DNA of 64,000 bases from Coniella vitis (taxonomy: Eukaryota; Ascomycota; Sordariomycetes; Diaporthales; Schizoparmaceae), in contig WUJK01000001.1 of assembly GCA_011317545.1 (NCBI GenBank), positions 4,259,001 to 4,323,000 on the forward strand, in the 5' to 3' direction. How positions within the stretch are numbered: the stretch's first letter is position 1; each line of letters opens with the position of its first letter. A model generated the notes under the pieces. It worked only from the letters and a program-made list of their open reading frames with translations. It was not told the DNA's origin and searched no databases. Shown here piece after piece: positions 33,207 to 41,969 of the stretch. The position numbers and the translations under genes were made by a program.

Positions 33207-33640
33207 CACTTGTTGAAGTCCAAGACTTTTAGAATATACTATATCCTCTGTACAAAGTACTGGCATGGAAGACGGAAGACTCGGCCAGTTGCAGTGGTGA
33301 TCAGAGCCGCCTAAGAATACACAGGAACCTCCAATGGGCGTACCTACATCAATATGTCCGACCACAAGCTGCAGATTACTTGAGCCATAGGAGCCGTATA
33401 TTTGTGGTCTCAGCTAATTCTACATACCCGAAAACTCCCATGTTCTCGTTACGAGTATCATCCATTTGTGAAATGCCAATGTCTTGATCTTTGTTGACCA
33501 GTGTTGCGCATATGGACAGCAGCAAACCTAGTATCGGCATTCACGTAAAGTGACAAATGTAAGGTTGATTGATATGTATAAGATTGGGGCAAAACACGAA
33601 ATTCATAATTTAAAAAAGCAAAAGTCGTGTATCAAGGAAG
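33207..33640. other. AT-rich spacer
   Basis: Between the tRNA-His and a possible small gene. No feature was recognised. Confidence 0.5.
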
Positions 33641-34052
33641 CTAGAGGCCCAAAAAGTCATTATCATCGTCCTCACCAGGCAAAGCAACATCCATAGCCTG
33701 GCGCAGCGCAAGATGGGCATTGGCGCGATTAAGGCATGAAAAGAAATCAGAGGACAACCACTTGCATGCGATGTTCACAAGGGATAACATTGCGATATAC
33801 GAATTCATAAATCTAATATTTTCCACGGTTGATTGATCCGAGTCCAGCAATGAAAAGATAGACTCCCAAGGTACTTGATTGCATGATCGTTTATATGCAA
33901 ACTAAAAGTATTAGCATGTACCCCGCGCATCCTCCTACAACTCGCGTCACACTCCGTTCATTGCCCCACCTTCGCCCTCGCGAGCTCTTCCCGTGTGAGA
34001 GTCTGTTGCCCGATAGTAATTTAGTTGTGATGCTGTCCGGTCCACCTGCCAT
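33641..34052 (-). CDS. Possible small unannotated gene, divergent from HEM3
   Basis: The last exon, 33641-33901, encodes 86 aa and is preceded by an ideal 3' splice site (GCTAAT branch-like sequence 9 nt before TTTTAG). The peptide looks like a natural globular C-terminus, with PWESIFSLLDSDQSTVENI, YIAMLSLVNIACKWLSS and an acidic tail EDDDNDFLGL. A candidate first exon begins at the ATG at 34052 (MAGGPDSITTKLL) and could end near 33950 at a weak GTGACG donor, giving a 49-nt intron in phase. The product would be about 120 aa. I recognise no family. The start is only 136 bp from the HEM3 start, which would imply a shared promoter. The model could be wrong at its 5' end, or the exon could be a relic. 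Confidence 0.35.
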
Positions 34053-34188
34053 TCGACGCTCCTTCTCAAACTACTAATTGAATTTTCACTTGAATTGTTT
34101 TACCTTCTTTCAGACTTCAAGACCTTTCTCCCTATCTGGACCAAAAAAATACAAATTCTTGCATTCAACAACATCCGCTTCTAAGATC

Positions 34189-35277
34189 ATGGCTGCCATC
34201 GTCGACGCCGGCCCGCCGCCTGCCTTGTCCGCCGGTGCCACGGTCCGCGTTGGCACGCGCCGCTCCGCCCTCGCCCTCAAGCAATGCGAGATCATCATTG
34301 GCGCCTTGAAAGAAACTCACCCGCACATAAACTTCGAGACGGTCACTGTCTCCGTCATGGGCGACCGCGACAAGACAACGCCGCTGCCCAACCTCGGCAA
34401 GGGCCTGTGGACGTCTGAGCTCGAAGCCATGCTGACGGCTGACCCGCCGCAACTCGACATGATTGTCCACAGTCTTAAGGACATGCCGACCACCCTACCC
34501 TCCGGCTGCATAATTGGCTGTATCCCCAAGCGGGAGGACGCACGTGACGTTGTCGTCTTCCGCGCCAGCCACGGCGACAAGTACAAGACTCTGGCCGATT
34601 TGCCCAAGGGCTCTGTCATCGGCACCAGCAGCGTGCGTCGCGCCGCTCAGCTGCGGATGCGATACCCAGGCTTGGAGTTCAAGGATATTCGGGGCAATAT
34701 TGACACGCGATTGAAGAAGTGCGACGACGAGAGCCTAGGTTTTGATGCAACAATTCTTGCCGCGGCGGGCCTGTTGCGCACGAATATGGACCATCGGATA
34801 GGGCAATACCTTGAGGGTGGAAGTGAAGGTGGAGGCATGTTGCATGCTGTCGGCCAGGGTGCACTGGGCATTGAGATACGGGAGGGTGATGCGGCGATGC
34901 TGGGTTTGCTGAAGCCGGTGTCGGACACGGAGACGATGTTGGCTTGTGAGGCTGAGCGCAGTATCATGCGCGCGCTCGAGGGAGGCTGCAGCGTGCCGAT
35001 TGGTGTTGAGACGAAGTTTGTTCCAGGTGAGGACGGTGTTGGCATGAACCTGCAGGTGCGCGCTGTGGTTGTCAGCGTAGACGGGCAAACCAGCGCAGAG
35101 GTCGAACTGACGGAGGATGTGTATGATCCACAAGGGGCGGATGCTCTGGGCAAGAAGGCTGCCTCCATCCTGGTGGAAAAGGGCGCGAGCAAGATTCTCG
35201 ATGTCATCAACGAGGCTAGACACGAAACCCCTGGAACGACATCGGTGGCAGGTGCATCAGCTGGTCTCAGTGCGTAA
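34189..35277 (+). CDS. HEM3: Hydroxymethylbilane synthase (porphobilinogen deaminase)
   Basis: Polymerises four porphobilinogen molecules to hydroxymethylbilane in heme synthesis; normally cytosolic. Single exon, 362 aa from the ATG at 34189 (context AAGATCATGG). Conserved blocks: VRVGTRRSALALKQ at the start, VMGDRDKTTPLPNLGKGLWTSELE, DMIVHSLKDMPT, GTSSVRRAAQLRMRYP and FKDIRGNIDTRLKK with the substrate-binding arginines, and ALEGGCSVPIG in which Cys267 is the expected dipyrromethane attachment residue. The frame is open from an earlier ATG at 34078, which would add 37 residues. I prefer 34189 because the family homology starts shortly after it. A GAT-repeat lies in the 3' flank (35326-35357). 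Confidence 0.94.
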   Translation: MAAIVDAGPPPALSAGATVRVGTRRSALALKQCEIIIGALKETHPHINFETVTVSVMGDRDKTTPLPNLGKGLWTSELEAMLTADPPQLDMIVHSLKDMPTTLPSGCIIGCIPKREDARDVVVFRASHGDKYKTLADLPKGSVIGTSSVRRAAQLRMRYPGLEFKDIRGNIDTRLKKCDDESLGFDATILAAAGLLRTNMDHRIGQYLEGGSEGGGMLHAVGQGALGIEIREGDAAMLGLLKPVSDTETMLACEAERSIMRALEGGCSVPIGVETKFVPGEDGVGMNLQVRAVVVSVDGQTSAEVELTEDVYDPQGADALGKKAASILVEKGASKILDVINEARHETPGTTSVAGASAGLSA

Positions 35278-35325
35278 AAATATTGGTATGATAATGTTTT
35301 TTTGTGTGCTGCGATTGATGTTCGC

Positions 35326-35357
<32 letters not shown>

Positions 35358-35837
35358 ATATTCAGCCTTTGCTTTCGCTTATGTATCGTTGTTGCTACGT
35401 TATTAGCCTGGTCGATATCAGATTTCATCAAGAACAGCAAGTGTGCCCGAACTGTGTACTGTCATGTTTGTATTCATGATCCTGGCACTTTCTATGCCAG
35501 CATGGATCGTAGGGAATCAGTCAAGCAAGAAACGTTGGGAATAAAGCTCAGAAAAGCGTGTAAATATGAAGATATAGCAGGAGTCTCCCCAATGGACTGC
35601 TCCGCTCCGCACTTTCTCGTAAACGCCAGTGGTATGTTTCCGTTTCCCACCCTTTTCCAGGTTGAACTGTCGCGTTGTATATATGAACTTCAACATGTTG
35701 GGAGTCATATGATCGCAATAAAATCGCCTCATGGCATCTCCCAATTATCGACCCCTGCACCTTTAAACCGGCACCCTTCCAAAACAATGCATTGACGCAG
35801 GTATGTAGTTATTCTCCCGGCTATCGTAACAGGCACC
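35278..35837. other. Convergent intergenic region HEM3/GCV3
   Basis: This holds the 3' flanks of two convergent genes. A trinucleotide GAT repeat lies at 35326-35357. No gene is seen. Confidence 0.5.
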
Positions 35838-36612
35838 TTAGTGGCTGCCCTCGTCGGCCGTGAAGGCCTTATACTCCTCCACATCCATCAGCCCCTCCAA
35901 GTCCTTAACGCCCTCCTCGTCAACCGTGACCTTGGCAATCCAGCCACCGCCGGCGCTGTCGTCCTCGGGCACCTTGTTGATAGTGCCAGGCTTCTCCTCA
36001 AGCTCAAGGTTAATGTGGGTGATTTTGCAGCTAATGGGCGCGTTAATGTCTGCGGCGGACTTGACACTCTCGACGGCGCCAATGGCGTCTCCTGCGGCCA
36101 CCTCTTTGCCTTCTTCGGGCAGCTCGACGTAGACGACGTCGCCGAGGGCTTCGGCTGCGTACTCGGAGATGCCAATCACGCCGGTCTTGTTATCGGCTGA
36201 GAGGTCGATCCACTCGTGGTCTTTGGTGTATTTGCGGATAGGGTCTGTAGTTTCGGTGAGAGTGACTTGTTAGAGATGGATCTTTAAGAATGGAGGGTGG
36301 AGAGGGGCATGGTATGTGCGTCATTGTAGGAATTTCGGCAATTGGGGGGAGTGTGATGGAGGTTGTCAAATCCGCCCCAATTGCTTGATAGTCCTCATCT
36401 GTTTTTTTTTTTCTTTTCTTTTTTTGCTTGGATATGTAAAAAGCTAAATTCAAAGTCGGAATAGAGGCTGGTTGGGTCTTACTCATGACAGATACGGAAA
36501 AGGGCCTAGCAACGAAGAAGGGCGACGATACCGGGCGAGTGGCGCGCACCAGCGTCGAGGAAAGGGCGGATGGTCTGGCGACCCGCATAGAGGAGCGTGC
36601 GATGGATGCCAT
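35838..36612 (-). CDS. GCV3: Glycine cleavage system H protein, mitochondrial
   Basis: Lipoyl-carrying shuttle protein of the mitochondrial glycine decarboxylase complex. Exons on the minus strand are 36483-36612 and 35838-36244, joined as A|AC across a 238-nt intron, giving 178 aa. Residues 1-42 form a classic mitochondrial presequence rich in Arg, Ser and Val. The mature part reads YTKDHEWIDLSADNKTGVIG, then GISEYAAEALGDVVYVELP, and the lipoylation site AVESVKSAADI, in which the lysine at about residue 105 should be modified. The length matches other fungal H proteins. It is convergent with HEM3; both genes use or supply glycine-related metabolism, but linkage may be chance. Confidence 0.94.
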
Positions 36613-39256
36613 TACTGCTTGTGGCTTTTGCTGCTGCTAGTCGCTGCGGTTTACGCGACGCTGTTTGAAATGCGAGAATAGGAGACAGAAAATGAGAGAG
36701 AGGAAGGAGAGAAGTCAGCGAGGAGGAGGGGTGGGAGGAAGGGTATCAAGAAGAGCTGGAGATTAAGTAAAGTGATGCTTCGTCCCACGGGTCCTCCAAA
36801 AACTGACGATTCATGTGCTTGCCGGAGGCCGATTGGACTTTCGGCGGGTTGTTAGCGTTTCTGTTAGGTAAGCATTCGAATCTTGGACCCCTAACCCTGA
36901 CGAGAAGGGATTGCCATTTGTGAATCGCTGATGGAATTATGCATTTCTCAAGATGATTCCCACGAAGTGATAGTTGCGACTATTTTCATGATGAATTACG
37001 TATGCCTGTCTACCTTTGTTCTGTAGAATAATACAAATGGCGATATACCATGTTTTGGGTGTTGAAGCTGTTCCGGATAGCGCCCGGTCGCTTATCACGG
37101 CCGATTCGGTGAAGATATGGAGCAAGGACCATGAGTCTGCGCCGATCCGGCTCCAGCTGGTTGAGCAGGATACTAATAGTAGCAGTCAAGTAATAGACGT
37201 TAATCGAGCAGCTCTGAGTATTGAATTTTTCTTTACCTTGACAGAGCACGAGCTAGCAGGCGTGAGCAATTTTGCCCGGACTATTATGTAACGTAGTGTG
37301 ATAATGGTCAAGAATATTAGTACCAATACTCGTAGCAGGTCAACGGGATTTTTCAAACAATCCTATGTAACTGGTGAAATAGTGTGCAAAACCCACAACG
37401 TCCACTTGCAAACAGATATGGTTATGGGAAGCATACAAAGTACTTGGACATAAGGAAAGACGGGAAGACGGCGTTCAGGGGCCCAAAGTTTCGCAAGGTG
37501 AGCCCGGCGTGTCACATGTTCAAAAGCCAGAAAACACGTCGAGAACAAGATTATGGTGATATCATGGAAATAAATGGCAGCGGCTGTTTTGCATATCAAA
37601 CGGTCCTTGACGGGAGCAAATGTGGGAACTGGGATCTTCTAGAAGCCAGCCAGGCGGGCGAGTCTCGTTGTTTTCGGCAAAGCCTTGCTACTCAGAATAC
37701 AACTTCCCTAGCTGGGCAGGTAGTGAGTCCATACTATGGGATTGTTGCGCTTTCAAGTCGCACAGGCAAGCAGGCAGCCAGGCACCCAAAGCGGGACGCA
37801 GCAATGGCAGCTCTTTCCATGTTGTGCTTGCCCAGCAGCCCCAGCCCCGCGGTGGGCCATAGTGCCATCCTCGGGATCCCATGTAAGGCGGCTGATTGGC
37901 TCGGGGCCATGGAACTATGTGTCAGGGAGTGCCCTGACACCTTCCCAAGCGTGCTGTTAGCACCTAGCAACGGCCTGGCAGCCACTGTAATCGGGTAATC
38001 GTATGTGCTGTGCATTGCCTTGAACGAGCCTGAACGGACCTGAACAGAGGAAAGCTGACAGCCCACGCGTCCATCGTTATTTGGATCTTGATCTACCGTG
38101 CGATTTCGTGCAGCACACCAACAAACCTACCAGCACCAAGCACTAAGCACCAAGCAGCTCGACCAGTGAGAGCGGGTGACTGACACTCACAAACAACAGC
38201 ACCACGCAGGGCGCGGTCGACGTGTCTGCAGGCTGTTGGCGACCCACTTCCTGGCTCGCCAACCGGGCATTGGACAAGCTTTTGGCTCATCACGCAGTCA
38301 TCTATCGACAGACAGCGACGAACGAACTCGGTCTTTGCCTGGCTATGCAAATCGACTGACTGCGCCTCTTGCCAGTCCCAAACCTCCCAGACAGACAAGA
38401 ACAAGTGCGTACAGGCTGCTTTTTATATGCAACTCTCCCTTTTTCCCAGCCAGCCTTTTCCCGCTGCTCCTCCTTCGTTAGGCGGTGCGACCTTGCCAGT
38501 AGCCAGGCCCAACCCAGGCGCCCTCAGCGCTTCCGATTCACCCCACCCACCCCATCTTCCCAATCAGCACCCCTTGCCCTGCGCGAGCTGCCCGCTGCTC
38601 ACTGCTGGACTTGGATGGGGCTCTCGTCTCTGCCATTCCACGAAGTACTTTGACCATCCTGTCTGCTTGCTCCATCCCACCCTGTGCTCTCTCTCCTCCA
38701 ACCCCACCACTAGAAACGAGGCTGCCACACGTCATTTATCCTCGCACTCTCCGACTCCAATTCCATCTCGACAACTCGGTTTTTTCACTCCGCTAAAGCT
38801 GAGTCTCCCTGATCAGCATCGCCGACAGCTGCTCCTCCAGCACGGCCCTCGCCTTTCGCCCGCTCTCTCCCACATCCTCTCCAACCGCCGGCCTCTTGCT
38901 CATGAAGACGTCACCCATGGGATAGGCTGTCCCTCCAACCTCAAGAGCCTCGATTTACTTGCCCTTTCGCGACCCCGGCCAACTCGATCCTGCCGTATCA
39001 ACCCGTATAACCCCTCTCCACCGCGCCCTCCCGCAAACGCCAGCCTGGGTCCGTTTGTCCTGAGCAGAGCAGCAAGACAGGCACCCCCATCCGCCTGCTT
39101 ACCCGAAACAAACGTCCTTGCGCACGCAACCTGCCGGGCTCGCCAGTTCAGCGTGTCTCACCTCAGTGCATGCGCTAATTGTGGCGTTCCGCCCGCTCAG
39201 ATTCCTCCACCCTAGCACCAGGGTTGACAGCCCATTCCTACAGCGCCACAGGAACC
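36613..39256. other. Intergenic region, 2.6 kb, ending in the C/T-rich SPG1 leader
   Basis: No gene was recognised between GCV3 and SPG1. An open frame at 37384-37998 lacks motifs. From about 38400 to 39230 the plus strand is strongly pyrimidine-rich, typical of a long fungal promoter/5' leader, and contains a chance open frame (38427-39215) of Pro/Ser/His-rich composition. Confidence 0.5.
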
Positions 39257-40248
39257 ATGGACGACCAAATGCCAACCGATATCCAGGAGGAAACCCTTGG
39301 TGGTGACCAGACTTCTCCTCACATGGCTGGCGGACCTGTCTTCGAAAACGGCAACGGTGATGCTGCTATGGCCGATAATCCTCACTCGGAACACATGATG
39401 GATCCCAATATGCGCTACGCAACCCCTCCTGTGCCTCAAGCGGGCCACAACCTCTCGAGACCGCCGTCCCAGCTCTCCAGCCAGAGCTACCCTGATCGCG
39501 GTGCTGCGGGCCCCCCAGGCGCATCGTCCGACCACAACGCAAACGGCCGGAATCACGTCGTCATAAAAGTCGGTATGGTGGGAGATGCGCAAATAGGCAA
39601 GACGTCGCTGATGGTCAAGTATGTCGAGGGCAGCTGGGACGAGGACTATATCCAGACACTAGGTGTCAACTTCATGGAAAAGACCATCAGTATTCGGAAC
39701 ACAGAAATCACATTCAGCATTTGGGACTTGGGTGGTCAGCGCGAGTTTGTCAACATGTTGCCCCTTGTCTGCAACGACGCCGTCGCGATTCTCTTCATGT
39801 TCGACTTGACGCGCAAGAGCACACTCAACAGCATCAAGGAGTGGTACCGCCAAGGCCGCGGCTTCAACAAGACTGCAATTCCCATCCTGGTGGGCACCAA
39901 ATACGATCACTTTGTCAATTTCCCCCGCGAAGACCAAGAAGAGATATCGAACCAGGCAAGTTCATGCTCAATTACGTGCTTTTGCGGCAGTCTGGCTAAC
40001 GGCAGCAACTCAGGCACGGCGATTTGCAAAAGCCATGCGCGCTGCATTGATCTTTAGCAGTACAAGTCACAGCATCAATGTTCAAAAAGTAGGTTCCACT
40101 GGGTTGTTGACTTGCGGGTCCATGTTCTAACCGCTTGCAGATCTTCAAGATTGTCTTGTCAAAAGCCTTCGACCTCAAATGTACTATACCCGAGATCAAG
40201 AATGTCGGCGAGCCTCTCTTGCTATACCGAGATGCCGAAACGACCTAA
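39257..40248 (+). CDS. spg1: Septation initiation GTPase Spg1/Tem1
   Basis: Small Ras-like GTPase at the head of the septation initiation / mitotic exit pathway, acting at spindle pole bodies. Exons 39257-39955, 40014-40088 and 40141-40248 give 293 aa. A disordered N-terminal extension of about 100 residues (Asp, Gln, Pro-rich) precedes the G domain. G motifs are seen as GMVGDAQIGKTSLMVKY (P-loop), WDLGGQREF (in place of DTAGQ, as in Spg1/Tem1) and VGTKYD (G4). The C-terminus has the family block FSSTSHSINVQK and IFKIVLSKAFDLKCTIPEI. The first intron starts with GC (GCAAGT) instead of GT. The family block ISNQARRFAKAM across the junction supports that border. There is no C-terminal CAAX box, as is normal for this family. 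Confidence 0.93.
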
Positions 40249-41000
40249 ATCTGTCCTTCAACAAAAAGAAATCTATCCACATCCGTCGGTACCTTGCCTG
40301 CGATATCGGGCATTTCTACTTTTCCCGGTTATCACACGGCATTCCCAGCCTGGGATCTTGACTTCCTAGTAGTAGCGTGGTTTTCCGGTAGACTGGAATT
40401 ACTTCACACTACAATCCCGATGCGAGACTCTGAGGACATTGGACCAACAATGTTGTGGGCTTGGTACGCAGCTAATCATTATACCCAACTTCCTTGCCGA
40501 TTGGCAATTGTCGCAAGGACGATAAAGCATTCGATTTTCTTATATCGGATCAATCAAGTTTAAATATATCTTGCTCATATTTCCTGTGTTAGAAAGGACC
40601 GGGGAGTTGGGATCAAGTTGATGTATGGAACAGCTCTTGCATTTTATATGTTGAGGAGAACAGCAAAACATCAGCGTTTTTGTAGTGGCAGGAGAAAGAA
40701 CACAAATCAGGCGGTACATTGGGCCAGCGAAGCGAGACTTTCCTGTCTACATGTATGTAGGCCTTGGAGAAGACTTTTTTTTTTCCACCGACGAAATGAA
40801 ACTCATGATGCAAAGAATATGGAGATGATGAGAAGATCGAATGCCGGGACCAACGCCCTGACGAGAGGACACCCGAAGATGGGATCTGTCAACACAAACA
40901 CATCTCACATGTCCCGTACCCAAGATTCCTCTTGTCTCAAGTGATAGATTCACAGCAAAACATATTTAAACAATGCTTTATACAATTCTTTATTTGTTCG

Positions 41001-41004
<4 letters not shown>

Positions 41005-41066
<62 letters not shown>
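41005..41066. repeat. Compound microsatellite (TG)n-(GA)n
   Basis: About 17 TG units run directly into about 13 GA units, joined by TA. It lies in non-coding sequence. Confidence 0.9.
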
Positions 41067-41071
<5 letters not shown>

Positions 41072-41269
41072 TTCCGAGTGCGACCATTGCGCCAATTATC
41101 GAGCAATATTTCAAGGCAATCCCATAGCCCCATTGGTGACTAACCTGCTCGAGGTAACGCATCTTATCGTGAGAACCACAAAGCTGCTAAGGATATACCA
41201 TTTGTCCGCTAGATTTACATGATTCCTTCCCTATGCACATATATAGGTAATGGAGATTGTATGGAGGGG

Positions 41270-41302
41270 GAAAAAGAAAGAAAGAAAGAAAGAAAGAAAG
41301 AA
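41270..41302. repeat. (GAAA)n microsatellite
   Basis: Seven to eight GAAA units in non-coding sequence. Confidence 0.9.
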
Positions 41303-41969
41303 ATTAACCGTAAAGCTCAAGGATGAATCAAGACTCTCTTGACCCCGCCCGAACTTGATACCCAGGAAACAAATTGGAGGATTGGCCTTGACCGGGTCAA
41401 GAGATCTGGGATTTCTCAAGTATGATTCTGAGCATTTCAGATACGACATGATACAATAATGGGCCGATTGGGGATACAGTCGTATCTAATCCTTACCGCT
41501 CTCAGTAATCGACATTTTATAAACCAGAGAAGTACAAAACATATTGTGATACAAGGGGGACAAGGGCAAAAAGATTATACAAGTCCAGAGCCAAAGGTTG
41601 TCCGTTTAACACTTCATTTCACCCAAGAATCAGATTGCTTACGAGTTACGACACATCATTACTGGTCCTGTGCAACGTTTTGCTTCTCAGCATATACTGA
41701 TAGCTCAAATTCATAGGTTATTGGTGGTATTGACATCTAGATATATTGTGCAATTCCTACTTGTGGATTGTAGGTCTGTTGAATGCATGCGAGCTATCAT
41801 GACTATCACCCACGGAAAAGAACACCACTGTTGCTCTCGCCATTTGTGGCTCAAAGAATGACTGTCAAGTCAGAACCAATTCCCGTAACCAATACTCTTC
41901 ATTTTCTTTTCTCCGCCTTCCTTGTCCTCTCATCTCTTCGTGATTGCTTGGCACTCCCGCTATGACACA

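Larger units (their letters stand above)
40249..41969. other. Convergent intergenic region with microsatellites
   Basis: This holds the 3' flanks of SPG1 and of the repeat-protein gene. Simple repeats at 41005-41066 and 41270-41302 are listed separately. No gene was recognised. Confidence 0.5.

Noticed and set aside
36885..36900. Telomere-like CCCTAAC word (and AGGGTTAGGG near 52242)
   Set aside because: Single short occurrences, not arrays.
37384..37998. 204-codon plus-strand frame
   Set aside because: No domain, signal peptide or splice context; composition looks random.
38427..39215. 263-codon frame as a protein-coding gene
   Set aside because: Pyrimidine-rich leader of SPG1; composition is fully explained by base bias. 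Kept only as a possible upstream-ORF remark.
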